From Colias croceus (lineage: Eukaryota; Arthropoda; Insecta; Lepidoptera; Pieridae), in assembly GCF_905220415.1 (NCBI RefSeq), contig NC_059538.1, positions 5,022,001 through 5,086,000 on the forward strand: 64,000 nucleotides of DNA, in the 5' to 3' direction. Both the position numbers and the translations under genes were made by a program. Of the stretch, positions 35,847 to 49,232 are shown piece after piece; the stretch's first letter is position 1, and every line of letters begins with the position of its first letter. Under the pieces are notes generated by a model. The model had not been told where the DNA came from. It searched no databases and saw only the letters and a list, made by a program, of their open reading frames with translations.

Positions 35847-38044
35847 ACATTTAATAGGTAAGTATCATTAAAGTGTTTTGATGATTCTTCCATAAACAAT
35901 TTACTGAGACGCAAGACTCTATCTTATGGTAATGTCTAAATTGTTGTACATGAATACTGAATATGTATAATTTTAACCATGTTTATACTGCATAAGATTC
36001 ATATATGTTTACATTATTACTCAATATAGCCCAGGAATAATAAATAATTATCTTGGATTTGATGCAACATATTACCATATCGGGGTAGTCGATAGGTATT
36101 ATATCATCTAAAGTAATTAAACGAATATTGTTCAGCATGTTGTGTTATTTTCAGTGTATCAGAATGTCAAGAGCCACTTTTTGTGTGAATGATAAAGTTT
36201 ACGCTACTAACTTAAAAAAATATGACAGAAGCTTTGAATATCATCTCTTATCAATAAATATCTATCAATAAATATCTATATATTTCAATTGCTTGATTAA
36301 GTAGGTATAAGGTATAAAATACACGTAGATAGAATATATTCAAAATTGTAACAACGTTATCAAAGAAAATTATTGATAGTACAATATAGCCGATAGGGGG
36401 CAATGAGGTGGTTCAAAGTAATCGTCCTATTTGCATATCTTAATACCAGCCACGTGCGCGGTGCGAGCTTTGTAATATATTGCCTCTATGCTTTTAGTTT
36501 TAATAAAATCAGACGTGCTTATATAATAGGAGCAGACACCGCGTAAGAGGTCGACAGGAAAATTGTATGTTGTATTTTCTTTGATAAATCTTACCCTCTT
36601 CGTTGTGGTATAAAAGATTCGGAGAATTTATATGCGAAAACGAATGTTTATGAAGGAGTAATGGTATCGCAAGTCACAGAACTTTAATGGCCTGTAAATG
36701 AAGTAGGGTTGGGGTGTCGTGAAAGGGTCAGCGAGGGTCCCCTCACTTTTTAGAAGGTGAAGAAACTTAAGATATATGACGCGGAAAATGAGCCAAAAGT
36801 TTGTTTCGAAGTCACCTCGCGCTTTCAGAAATTGGATATTCCACTATAAGAATTTAAAAAAACTTTCCTTAAAGGAAAAATTTAACAGTAATATAATTAA
36901 ATACCTAGCATTGATAAAAAAATATTTGATGGAATTTCTCAGTAGGTACGTAAATTTTTGAGTTATAACGTAACATAGAATCAAGGAAATATCCAAGGCA
37001 ATGTTTAATTTAGATAAACAACCATTTTCAGTGAAAGATACAATTGGACTTATACCGATGTATTAAAAGCACGTCATTGTATTCAGATATCAACACAATG
37101 GAACATTATTTCCCTGTAATAATAAAATCAGTGAATACTATCTGATACCATTTGTCCAAGCAAAGAAAGGGCTCGAGGTCAATCGATTAACAGACGTGAC
37201 AAATACTTCCATTCACCGTTTCCAGATGGCGACAGATGTATTTTATTGTCCTACGCGGACGCAACGGAAAATTTTATATTTCCAACCGGACTGAGGCAAC
37301 GGACAGCGACATGAAAGGAGCGACAAATCAACCCTCGTTCCACTGTAATATTGAGCCTATTATTTTGCAACGCTTTTCTCTTTGCGTAACGCAAGACGTG
37401 AAGTTTACTTCACAACTTTGCCGAACTTTTTTTTGTGGCGCAGACCGCAGTATCGTTACATATATTTTCCTGTTTATTTCAGAATCTGTTTTCACTTCAG
37501 GATTTTTAAAATAACACTACAATAATAATAAAATATTAAGACACGACGATCTATCATCATTGATCGATCAAGGCTCTATCAAATCATAATCAACAAAACT
37601 TATACTTCTGCATAATCACGCTGCTCAGCTATTTATAAAAGCATGCCAACTCCCAGCCTCTCTAAATTATACTTACAATTTTCTAAGGAAAAAATTCATT
37701 TCTTCCGAAAGATAGAACAATCACAACATTTATTACTCTGTACGTTTCCGCGTAATAAAATCCAGAAGTTAACTGGTATAGTTTAAAATTGTTTCATTTT
37801 ATAGCAGGATTACGTTGGAGATATACATAGAGTAGGTAATGACAATGTGACTAAAGGCAACATGGCCAAAGTAAAAACTTTCCACATTCATCCTTTATTA
37901 TACAGCATCCACTAATTTACAGTCGAAGCTTACCCCTGCGAATTCTAGTAAGACTGAATTACTAGTAATTTCAGCTTAAAAGCTTATGTGTAGGTGATAG
38001 AAATGTTGTTTATGCAAAGTTATATAAATGTATATTTTTACATT
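35847..38044. other. gene-free stretch
   Basis: AT-rich. A somewhat GC-richer segment at 37,140-37,460 carries a 92-codon frame without recognisable motifs. No gene supported. Confidence 0.4.
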
Positions 38045-38335
38045 TTGTCCGCGGCTTCAATCTCGATTACAGGGGCGTAGCTACCGCCGTATCTGCCGTA
38101 TCAATTATACGGGGCCCCCGCGCCAAGGGGGCCCCCAACGTGCGCTTTTGTGAGAAATCTACATCCTTCCTAAGGGCCCCCAAACAAATTTTTATACGGG
38201 GCCCCGCCAAGGCACGCTACGCTTCTGCTCGATTATCACCATTTTGGAATGCATTTGTAAACACAAAAAAATTACTAAATCGGTCCAGCAGTTTAGTAGA
38301 AGTTCAGTGACAAATTCACGCATAGAAGATATAAG
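38045..38335 (+). mobile_element. diverged lepidopteran short repeat hosting a hAT MITE
   Basis: GTCCGCGGCTTCAATCTCGATTA, interrupted at 38,070-38,227, continues ATCACCATTTTGGAATGCAT, AATCGGTCCAGCAGTTTAGT and GATATAAGATG. The order of blocks is that of the GCGGCTTC repeat family. It is older than the MITE inside it. Confidence 0.65.
38070..38227. mobile_element. 158-bp hAT MITE
   Basis: Ends are CAGGGGCGTAGCTACCG and, reverse-complemented, CAGAAGCGTAGCGTGCC, with a shared GCGTAGC core; CAGGGGCGTAGC is a recurrent hAT terminus. The 8-bp duplication CTCGATTA flanks it at 38,062-38,069 and 38,228-38,235. The interior is GC-rich with GGGGCCCCC-type blocks in both orientations (CGGGGCCCCC, AGGGGGCCCCC, TAAGGGCCCCC, CGGGGCCCCG). 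No coding capacity. Confidence 0.9.
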
Positions 38336-39217
38336 ATGCAACTGAACTGTTTAGAATAAAATATAACTGATTTATGTATATATTGAAATTTGTCTTCCTG
38401 TCCGCCAGGTAAACTGATCTACAATCTTAAACACATTGTTCTTATGGAATAACTTGGATTAGCGACGTAAGACGTATCCTTTCGCTAAGTATGTCTATAT
38501 CGTATTTCGAAGCAAACTAAGCATCCCCGGTAAACTGAAATCCCTAGGCATTATTGTGTCGAGTCTCATAACATCTCAAGACTAGAAGGAAATTCCCGAA
38601 CATCTTCTGTAATATAATTTTAATAATAACTTTTCATATTGATCATTGAGTAGAGTCAAACCAATTTCTAATTATAGCTTTGTGAACTTATATAATGCAT
38701 TATTATATACTATTTTATTAATCACCTGCAAGCTTCAACCTCTAAACATTTTACGAATTACAAAGAAGCAGAAAAGGAATCCTTATATTATCTAATTTAT
38801 ACAATAAATACACAAACATTATACATATTATTATATGTACAAGGACAATATAACTTAAGTTAAGACCAACGTACATCTATCTCAGAAACATAATAAGCTT
38901 AAACCGCCTATGGCCATATTATAATTATATTCCATTCAATATAAGATGCTATTCCTTGGACGTATACTCAGATGAACCTTAATATAACTGAATATACTGT
39001 AATATTACGTTTCATTCATCAAGATATGTAAAGGAATATAAAATCCGACATCAAATTGTTATTTACTGTTCGTAGAATACTTCTTGTCGTAAAGTAAAAT
39101 ATAATGTGACCTAATTTATTTTGCAGCCACTAAAAATGTCACTTTTTTGGCTCTTTGTGTGTACTTGTATACTTTGTAAATTGTAATGTATGTATTCATC
39201 TTATATCTTATATATAA
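38336..39217. other. gene-free stretch
   Basis: AT-rich, nothing recognised. Confidence 0.45.
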
Positions 39218-39377
39218 TATATATATAAATCTCGTGTCACAATATTTGTCCTCAATGGACTCCTAAACCACATAACCGATTATAATAAAATTCGCACACC
39301 ATGTGCAGTTCGATTCAACTTGAGAGATAGGATAGTTTAAAGCACAAAGCGGGCGAAGCCGCGGGCGGAAAGCTAGT
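39218..39377 (-). mobile_element. lepidopteran short repeat, truncated or diverged copy
   Basis: On the minus strand: ACTAGCTTTCCGCCCGCGGC, TTCGCCCGCTTTGTG, AATCGGTTATGTGGTTTAGG, ending in an AT-rich tail near 39,218. About 160 bp, non-coding. Confidence 0.75.
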
Positions 39378-41439
39378 AACTTTTATAAATATATTATACG
39401 GGACCAATACAATAGACTTTACACATACAGATATAAGAAACTAGAATATTAGATTAAAAAAGCATTTAAATGCTTATAGAGTAGACCAGATATTGAAAAC
39501 TAAATATGCATTCAAAACTATTGAAATGAAATATTCAATTCAATGCATTTGCATTTTCACATATTCATAGTTTTTTAAACGCAAAACGACTGTCATTTGC
39601 AAGCGTATATCGATTTAAGTAATAGATAATTACTCGCTCTCTTTAATAAAAATTAAAAAGGTTATCTATTACTGACTGTATATATTATTAACCTGTACAA
39701 ATCTCTTATTATGAGTAATTTCAATAAAACAATGAATTATGGCTCTTGCCTCTTTGCCAATGTTTCAAAGGCAATGTAACCTATTCGACAATAGCTAAGT
39801 CTAACACAAAGATTTCCAATTAACTGTGTAAACTACAGTTTACGTCAAGCTCGATTAAGATTCAAATCAAATCAAGTAGAATATATAATACCTATGCTTA
39901 CACGAATCGTCTACGGCCTTGTGGATAATTGTACATGCTCGAAATGTATGTGAAATAAACCAATTACATAATATGAGAAGCAGAAGTGTATTTTATGGAT
40001 TTAGGTTAAATATTCACAAAGGATACGCTTTATTTCATCACTATGATGTTGTCGTTTCTGTTACTTTATATTACGTTTTCATAATTCACGGATAAATTCA
40101 AGGAAGCGTCCGTTAAACAATATCCCGTTATGGGCTGTGGAAGAATTATTTAAGATGGTCCCTAGCTCTTACCCTTTTGGAAACGCTTAACAGTTCTTCA
40201 TTCCGTTGGACGGTAGGGGAGTTGAAGGGTTCACCACCGATAATCCCATCGATAAGCCAAGTCTACGGGGATGAGAGAACGCTACCCTTCTGAATTTCCC
40301 TGCCTAATAATAGGCCTTCAGATTTACTATAAACGAACACTTCGGTAACGTAGTCAAATTTAGAAAAGGAAGAATAAAGTGTGGAAGTTTGCCAAAAAAT
40401 TTCAACACGCAAAGTTAAAGCGATATTATGTTGAATTAATATGGACCACTGTTGACAAAATTACCGCCCTCGCCGCTCGTCGCTCTCGTTTGAACTTGGA
40501 TGAATGCAAACAATTAAGACGAAATGGAAATTTCTTAGCTATTTCTATGAATTTCCGCCGAGTTCACTTTTATAAATGCCAAGATTGAAGTTAATATTTA
40601 CATTATCAATGAGGAACAGTTTCAAATTTATAAATTAGGGTAGACTTCTATTATAGTGAGTGGAATTTAAAAATGTAACGAGGCAATTAATAATTGAGAT
40701 ATGTACATATATATGTATTTCACATATTATTTAATTCTAGAAGATGCTTATACTTTATTCTAAAACATAAAAATAAAAACGCCTTTTTTGAAATCCTTTA
40801 CCGACTTCTAAGTTCAAATTAAGTTCAGGTTACTTTGTTTCATTTAGCCAAATGAAATATCAAAATTGCTCATCAAACGTTAAACATAATCTCTTTCGAG
40901 TAATTAAATATTAAAGTCTCCGCATTAGACCGTTGTGCCTAAGAGCAATAGATTTATCTTATACGTATTGTACGAATAGTAAGAGGAGAATTAGAAATAA
41001 ACATGTTACGTCTTTCATTAATTGGAAGCTTTAACAGTAATCGTCCTCCATCAACTTGCCATTCTGCAGATATAATAAAAACAAATGTATTTGTTACTCA
41101 GTGACGCAAATTCTAAAACATTCAAATGTTTTACACGCATTCGATTTGGTAGGAACTTATTACTTTAGATGCAAAATTGTAACGTTAAAATATATAGGTA
41201 ACATTCCCTTCAAATACTAGTTTTAAATACAAGAGTGCGGTTAAATCGCACTGTGAAATTTGTTATAATTAAATTGTTCGTTGGCGATCGCTAAACAATT
41301 TTCAGCCAATATTGACTTGTAGCCGAATGCTCAGCCAAATTGAATTAAGATCTATAATTCAATCACTGACGTAACGAAAACTTAAACAGAATGTTTAATC
41401 AGCAACTTTAACGAAATAATAATTTTGAAAATATAGAGA
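39378..41439. other. gene-free stretch
   Basis: AT-rich. The frame at 40,379-40,588 is not similar to anything I know. No gene, RNA or repeat ends seen. Confidence 0.4.
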
Positions 41440-41624
41440 ACTAGAGGTCCGCCCCGGCTTCGCCCGTGGTACATATTTCGCAATAAAAGGTAGCCTATGT
41501 CTTTTCTCGGGTATCAAAATATCTCCATACCAAATTTCATGCAAATTGGTTCAGTAGTTTAGTCGTGATTGAGTAACAGACAGACAGACAGAGTTACTTT
41601 CGCATTTATAATATTAGTATGGAT
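41440..41624 (+). mobile_element. lepidopteran short repeat, GGTCCGCCCCGG subfamily
   Basis: ACTAGAGGTCCGCCCCGGCT head, CAATAAAAGGTAGCCTATGT, CAAATTGGTTCAGTAGTTTA, a (CAGA)n run and a TTATAATATTAGTATGGAT tail. It differs from the 14,944-15,128 copy at only a handful of positions. Confidence 0.85.
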
Positions 41625-43813
41625 AGAGATGATTACCAACCTATTCGACAATTCGTATGTCTAATTATCCCTATAAGTCAGTGAGAGAGGTAACAAACGC
41701 AAAAATTATAATTTTTTGTAAGCAGGATAGTGTCCGTACTATTTTTGGCCGGGTTAACCCGGATAAAAATAAGTTTGGTTTAGTTTCGGTTTAGTAAGTT
41801 TTAAGATTATTCGACGTAAACATTCAAAAATGCGGAATCACAAATATTTCCTCTATAAAAATTAATTATTTCCCTTTGTTTTTAGAGTATATGAAACAAC
41901 AACAGCCGACGGCTGTTTTACGACAAAGGTCCTCTAGGTAACCTCCTTACGGTAATATCCTTTGGGATATCACTTAATATATCAACATGACGCCGCTGGA
42001 AACAGTTCATAATGGGTTGCTAAACCAAAGCTCTACCATTATTTGTAAAGTTTTTATAGTAGGTATATCATTTTAAAGTGATATTAAATAACTGTTCTAA
42101 AGAACAAAGTATTAAAATACAAAGTATAAATAAAGTATTAAAATACTGGCTTACGGAAACTTTAAGTACCTATAAGTTTAATGAAAAAGTCAAGAGATAA
42201 TAAAAAGTACCAGCATGTTATAACCGTGTGTAAGTCATGAATACTGAGAAACGCAATAATTATTTCCTTCGTAACGCCATACCTTCCATTTTAAAATAAA
42301 CTACAATAGCAATAAATGTGACGAGAACATAAATTTTCAATGGAAAGCTTTTTATCGGAAACTGTTCCAATTATATTGAGTGCCATACATGAAATCGTCA
42401 TGGGACGCAACTGCGAGCAACGGGAATATAGAGAAAAATAATAAAGTGACGATTTGACGCAAAATGCAGTGTGGCCTGTGGCACATGCAGGAACGATGTT
42501 AACGATTGACTGCGCACTGAAATTGGTAACAGAACGGATGCTGCAAGCAGACACCTAGCTCGATTGGACAAGCTAATATTTATTTTACACGCCGACCATT
42601 TTAATCTACATTTAACAATTCGCAAAATATTTGTTGTTTCGTTTCTAAATTTGCTAGATACACTGAACTGAAATGTTGAACTTTTAAATGGATTCTTGAA
42701 AAATGTTACAGTGAAATCTACATAGGAAATCTTTTTTAAAAGATTTGATGGACGTCTGTACATATCTAGCGGATTTTGAAATTGTAGAGCTTTCTGTTTC
42801 GTATCTGTAATAAAAGATCAAATTTCAAATATTTTTACTCAATAGTTCCACGTTAGTTTCACCTTTAATAATAATTAATTCACAACAAAACACCTCTGAA
42901 AGATATTGTCTTCAATTTTTTCTTATAAATCATGCTGAGTAAATCAACGTATCTGACAGGATAATAATTATAAGGCTCTATAATGGATCTAACGCTATTT
43001 GTAATACATTATTCCTCTAATGTTTATTGTTATGGGCTTCGTATGCATAAAGTACATCCAACGTGGCCACGCTGCATTCTGCAGTTACATTGCAGCATGC
43101 AGGCATGTTAAATACTGCGCCATATTAACCTGTATATATGTAATATTATTTAAAATAATTCTGCTTTTTTAAAAAGACTTTATGCTCTATTTTCTTAACG
43201 TGTGCAAAATTTGAAAACTTCTATTTGAGGAATGAGCCTTTATCAAATATTTATTGAAGAAAATGGAAACTGATATTCGTTAAACAAACAAAATAGTATT
43301 AATTAACAGAATAATCTAATCTACCGCTACATAATACTCTAATCTGTTGACATTTCATGTTTGTACAGATAAATTGGCCATAGTTTATAACTATGTAAAC
43401 ATGTTCCATATTGCGAATTAAAATATACCTGTAAGAGAACTATCTTATATAATATATACGAATATTATATAGAATCTATTTTGCCAGCGTGACAAACAAA
43501 AGATTTTCTGTAACTCAGATTAAATTCTAAAACTTTCGAGAAGAACAAGTAGGAAATTAAATAACGTTATTATGTTTATCATGTATAATGTAGATATTAG
43601 TCACCTTAAAAAGTCACATATATGAAGAAACGTCTGAAGCATTAAAATATCATTAGGTGCCAGGATCATATCAATCATGACATCCTTTTGTTAAATTCAC
43701 GCATTCCTGACCCCATACATGATTAACTGCTTTAGCGTGTAATGTTTTCTATTAAATATGAATATAAAAATATACTTACTTATGTTTTCATATAAATATC
43801 TATTATTTAACAA
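41625..43813. other. gene-free stretch
   Basis: Two overlapping minus-strand frames at 42,291-42,763 (87 and 121 codons) are among the longest here, but neither shows a recognisable domain or splice context. Otherwise featureless. Confidence 0.4.
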
Positions 43814-43988
43814 GCTAGCGGTCCACCCCGGCTTCGCCCGTGGTACATATTTACGTTTTCTCTACATAAGAACCATCCTCGTTCTTCAAGGAATACAATA
43901 AAAAAAGAATTATCGAAATCGGTTCAGCCGTTCTCGAGTTATGCGCTTACCAACACATTTTGTGATTCATTTTTATATTATAAGATAT
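43814..43988 (+). mobile_element. lepidopteran short repeat, diverged copy
   Basis: GCTAGCGGTCCACCCCGGCT head, CGTGGTACATATTTACG, AGAACCATCCTCGTTCTTCA, GAAATCGGTTCAGCCGTTCT, ending TTTATATTATAAGAT. About 175 bp, non-coding; the middle differs from the 14.9 and 41.4 kb copies. Confidence 0.75.
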
Positions 43989-46900
43989 GAAACTCTACAT
44001 TTAAAGGTATATACATCAAACGGCTTTTTTTTTTTATTTGTAAATATTAGATTTTTTGTAGGCAGGAAGCTATTACTTATCAAAAATTTTACGAGATGAT
44101 TCCTCGATACATTTTATAGCCACTGTCACATTTTACGCATCGCCAATAAAGTTTTATCAGCAATTTTTATTACTAAAACGCTAGACATAGCGGACGAAAA
44201 CTAGTTAAATTTTATACGTACGTAGCTTACTACTTAAACAGTTTCTTTATTCGGAAAATAGTAGAGAGAGTAGTAGATAAGTTGGGGCATACCTAACCGA
44301 TAACATATAATATCCTCAAGGGTGCACGATCTTAATACGGTGGATCTATTATCACCCCATTGAACCCCTAACCACCAAGGGAATTAAGGAAAAGGACTGA
44401 ATTTCACACTTAGTACAGGCAGGTTTGTGTAATTTGAACCTTCGACACTTCACTAAGTACGAGCACGCAGTAAGTACACTGGAAATTCTCATTACATGTA
44501 ATTTTAATGAAACATTATACTACATTAATATAAGAAGCAATCTTAATGAGTAATAAATAGAACCAATAAATAATTATTCGTTTCTGTTTTTAATTACCAC
44601 ATTACTGCTTCAACATATTAATAAAGGAGGTACTAAATTAGTAACTACATATTAATGAGATAATTTGTATTCGCTACTGGTTGTGTTTCAATTAACGAAA
44701 TCTTGAACATCCTACACTACTCCCCAGCTACGTGAAGGTACTTCATTAGTTATTATAAGCTGCATGTCCAATTAGGTTAGGAACTAAGTGGCACATCTAA
44801 CTCTGTACTCCATTTACATAATTCAGTATCAGTCTGTATGCAATGCTCTTTGATCATAAGTCAATAGTAATAATTGAGGATCTTTATGCTAATGATATCT
44901 GAATAACTTGTGTATATTATGTCCGTAGTTTCTTGCTTTAATGGGGAAATTTATGTCTTAAATCTGGAATGATATTTTATATTTCCTAATTCAATAAAGA
45001 AATTTAAGCACCCTTATAGATGTGATAATTTAAATGAAAAAATATTTTTGGTGAAAGGAAACATGGAGAAAAATGCAACTGTATTCCTAAACAGCGACGT
45101 CATTTAAATACACTCGCCCGACTCACTCATTGTACGGAAATGTGTAAAATGAAACTCAAAGAGTGATGAGCATCACGGTTGCAGTGCGGATTTTTTTTTG
45201 GCATTTAAGTTCTACGTAGTACAAACTACAAACACAATGTCATTTGCATCGGCCTAGATAATGACAAATGTTGCCATTTGCCAAGAGGCTTTCGTTTGGA
45301 GTCTAAATTTAAAAATACTTGTTTTCTTACAAGTAGGATTGTAACAATAAGTTCAATAAAAGATACGTCTATCAACCTCAAGGGATCAAAGGCATAATAC
45401 TAAAAGGAAAACGTCGAAAGCGTAGTAAGTTTAACAGCCAGATCTTCCCGCATTAGAGTCGGCAGTGTTTATTTTATTGCGCGCCGTGTGTCGGATTGCG
45501 CAAACTGCCAGTTAGTCGGGCTACACCAACACCCCACATATTACACTCGTAATAGAATTTAGTTCGTGTTACGTATGTGGACGAGAATTCGCCCCAAGAT
45601 TACTTCGCTTTGGATACACGACGGTGACTATTGGTTTCTATTGTTTGACGTTTCCTATTTTGGGGATCTTTTGTTTTCCTATGTTCAATATTTCGAGTAT
45701 ATTTGCAGGATTGTGTAAAAAGTTCAGATAGGATTGAAATATTATAAAGACAAACTAGTTATATTATGTGGGTGTAGTAGGTATATTGTTTGGCGATTGT
45801 TATCTACAATAATAATATATTCATTATTCAGGCACTATCCTTATGTAATATGCAATATGCATACAGTAGGTAACGGTGCAACTTTGCGAGTCATTAAAAC
45901 TTGCAACTTACAGTGTGCACTAATGTAGAATAAATTGAACCTCACTTTATGTTATAAAATTGATTTATTCTGTAATAAATTGCCAAATGCTCTATTTAAA
46001 AGACTGCGGCCATTTAATCCCTGTAGTTTCTGGTGCTTACGAACTTTATGGAGAAAAAAATTCCTATTTCAGATAAAGTACTCTCTACATTCTATAATTC
46101 TATATAATAATCACTATTATTTATATACCTTCTTTTTTAAATTAACAGGTTGAAATTTGTACTAAATTATTAGAAAAGTTTTATCTGAAAGAAGTCATTC
46201 GATCAAATATAAAACGACAATAAAAGTTGAAAGAACGCTTATTTTAATACAAGACCTATTTAAAATTAACTTAAATGAAAATTTGTAAATAATAAATGTA
46301 AGTACAAAATTTTAATTACATCATTTTCACTCAGCTTATAAAGAACCTAATAAGATTTACTTATGCTTAAATCTAATTAAAAGCACATAATACGAACTCC
46401 GTTTGCCGCGCGGCTCCACCCCGGTCCCGCGATTACGCTGAAGTATTATGAATTTCGATGAAAAGTTTCACGCAAAAGCAGAAACTAAGTTGACCCATAT
46501 TTCAAACAATTTATTAGCAAAAGTTATATCGAGGTAAAGTTAGGACAACAAATAAATTACTGGAATAGCGTCCGGCAATCCCCTGCTACCAATTTCGTCG
46601 CATGCAAATCTGTGTTCTGCAGACGACAAATACTGCTACAGAATGTATTTACTTATCTCTATGCAATCTTTTTAATGTTGTTGACAGCCAACTATTCCAT
46701 TGTTATTTTATTTGTGTTATTTCAATATTCTGCTATTCTTCTATTTAATTTATATGTCATTTAAACAATTATGTGCATTATCTTTTTAAGCATCTAAGTT
46801 AAGCATATTCAACTGTTTAAACTGTGTATCTGTTCACTAGAAATAAATACGTTACACGTCAATAGAGCTACATTATTAATTCACACATGCAACTCTAAAC

Positions 46901-48077
46901 TGATAACAAACAGACAATCTAATTTTATTTATTAATATGCTTCGAAACCATTTCTGATTTCACCACTATATTTCGTTATCGACTATAAGGTGAAGCATCC
47001 AACGTAAGAAAAACATAATGACAAGGTTTATTTATTTGGTGGAAACATTTGTATCTAACCTAGTTATAATTTTAAGGCTCCTGAAAATACAGCTAATGAA
47101 TCAGATTAGCTGCGTGTTTAACCCATTAGCCGACATGAAAATTATTTCCCAAGCAAAACAAAGCCGTAGTTCTTTATTAAAATGTCACAACAAAGGACTT
47201 AAATAATCCTAAGGAAAACTGCGCTAACAATGGTTCTGCCGGTATTACACTTGGGATTAGCGCCGAGCCCCGAAACACGAGGCTAATTAATTAGACATTC
47301 ATTTAAACAACAACGGAAAGCTATAGATAGCGTTTCTTTTACTGATAGATTTTTATAGCAATGTAGAGATCATTGCGTTTCATATACATATATGAAGCTA
47401 TTAGATTTTTAGAAATTTGCAATTTTGTATTACTGGATTACACGTGTAGACCACGCGACTACTGTAGGGTTAACAATCTTATATAAAAAGTTCATAGAAT
47501 ATGTAGAAAATATATTGCGTTCAATATAAATTTTTGAATTTTGGAAAGTTGCCAGAGGTATACAAAACCGCATAGCGTGGCATGGCTAACGATTGTAGGT
47601 ACAATACATGTTCATTTATATCCATCTCCTGTTATCTAATAAGCGATGCAATATGTAGAAGATTCAGTCGGTCATTAGTTCTGGTTTGTGTAACTAAGGC
47701 GTAATACGTCTTAAGGTTGTAGTCTGCATGGGATTGGAGAACTGTCGCAAGCTTTGTGAGCACTAAGCAACGTACACATGCAATATCAATAATCCTTCTT
47801 GAAGTTCTACAGTGTGATATACAGTAATATTGTACTAGTTATACGAACCAAATTGCAAATATTAAACCTGTATTTAAAATAATTACTATATTTTGATAGA
47901 TAATATTGAAAAAAATGCTCATGAACCCTCAGAGCAATAATCCTATATTGCTCTGAGCATGAACCTTTTTCTAACATTTTATTTCCTGGGGGAGTAAAAT
48001 GAATTTTTCTGTCATAATTAATTTTATTTATTAACGTGACGATGGTAAAACCTATATAGTACAAAAAAATATAATAG
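43989..48077. other. gene-free stretch with a possible plus-strand promoter
   Basis: At 45,460-45,620 a GC-richer segment contains GCCAGTTAGTC, which resembles an insect initiator, followed by a possible short non-coding exon and donor (GTTAC|GTATGT); this is weak. A perfect 12-bp stem-loop lies at 47,928-47,957. Otherwise AT-rich with no supported gene. Confidence 0.35.
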
Positions 48078-48088
48078 TTAATATTATT

Positions 48089-49221
48089 TATTTATTTATT
48101 TATTTATAACACTTTATTGCACAAACAAAAATTAGGACAAAATAACATTAAAATACAAAAAAAAGGCATAGTTTGTACAAGAGGCGGCCTTATTGCTGAG
48201 CAGCAATCTCTACCAGGCAACCTGATGGGAAAGGAAATGTATGAAGTTAATGGGATAGTGCAAAGAGAAGAGAAAAAAAAATAATGATAATAATTATACC
48301 TAATAAATAAATAAAATTATTTAAGTATCAAAGATACCTACTATATAAATGCATAAATTATAATACAAATAAATAAAATACATAATATATACATACATAT
48401 GATAATGTTATAAACTATACATACATATTATTATATAAATAGAATACATAAACATAAATATATTATAGCACAAAGACAATAAATTTATACAAAAAAAACA
48501 ATGTTTGATGACGTCAGCAAGCAAAACAAAAAGTAAGGAAAAAAAAAAAGAATGATAATAATAAAATCTATAGCAAGGAAAAGTAGTGGTCTTTTAGCAA
48601 CACTTTAAAAGAGCTGAGCGTTTGAGCACGTCTAATACTTTCTGGTAAAGTATTCCATAGTTGAATAGCCCGGACTGTGAAAGAATTGTTAAAAAATTTA
48701 GAATGATGGAAAGGGGTGCTAAGCAATAACAAGTTGGAAGAACGAAGAGAGAGAGTATTACTAGAGCTTAAATAGTCGAAGTTATCCTTTAAGTAAGAAG
48801 GTGTCTTAGGGCTAAACAGAATACAGTATAGAAGATGCAGCAGATGGGTATCCCGGCGATAACGGATAGGAAGCCACTTAAGCCTTTTCCTGTATTCAGA
48901 AACATGGTCAAATTTACGAAGACCGAATATGAATCTGATACAGAAATTTTGAAGCTTCTCAAGGGTGTCAAGTTGATATTGGCGAATATCAGGATAACAG
49001 GAGTCGGAAAAATCAAGGAGAGGAAGGAGAAGGGATTGAGCTAAAGTAATTTTGGATGGGACTGGAAGAAAGTTGCGCAAGCGCCGTAAGGAAAAGGCAG
49101 AAGAAAAAACCCGTTTTTGTACCTGCTTTATTTGTTCATCCCAGGAAAAAGTTTGATCCAGAGTTAGACCAAGATTTTTTACCTGAGTACTATAAGGGAT
49201 GAGAACACCATCAACGACATA
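48089..49221 (-). mobile_element. 5'-truncated LINE with intact C-terminal frame
   Basis: A 1.13-kb non-LTR retrotransposon copy on the minus strand. It is flanked by an 11-base duplication TTAATATTATT (48,078-48,088 and 49,222-49,232). It carries the C-terminal part of the polymerase frame, a 3' UTR with GGTTGCCTGGTAGAGATTGC and stem-loop ATTGCTG/CAGCAAT (48,192-48,207), and an (AAAT)n tail. The endonuclease and RT catalytic core are lost by 5' truncation. The intact frame and flanking repeats suggest a young insertion. Likely Jockey/CR1-type; the exact clade needs comparison. Confidence 0.85.
48568..49218 (-). pseudogene. LINE reverse transcriptase, C-terminal part
   Basis: 216 codons open from the 5' truncation point to a stop, with no internal stop or frameshift. 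It begins VVDGVLIPYSTQVKNLGLTL (the conserved ..VKNLG..LD stretch after the RT palm), then SWDEQI, LRRLRNFLP, a P...LLPLLDFSDSCY block, LEKLQNFCIRFIFGLRKFDH, WLPIRYRR and, near the end, LWNTLPESIR. These are the usual C-terminal motifs of insect Jockey/CR1-like polymerases. The catalytic YADD region lies upstream and is missing, so it encodes no active enzyme. There is no natural start codon. Confidence 0.85.
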
Positions 49222-49232
49222 TTAATATTATT

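Noticed and set aside
42291..42763. Two overlapping minus-strand frames of 87 and 121 codons, briefly considered as a chemoreceptor
   Set aside because: No conserved receptor C-terminal motif or regular membrane segments, and two different frames overlap over the same DNA.
48835..49044. Plus-strand 69-codon frame over the LINE
   Set aside because: Antisense shadow of the reverse-transcriptase frame.
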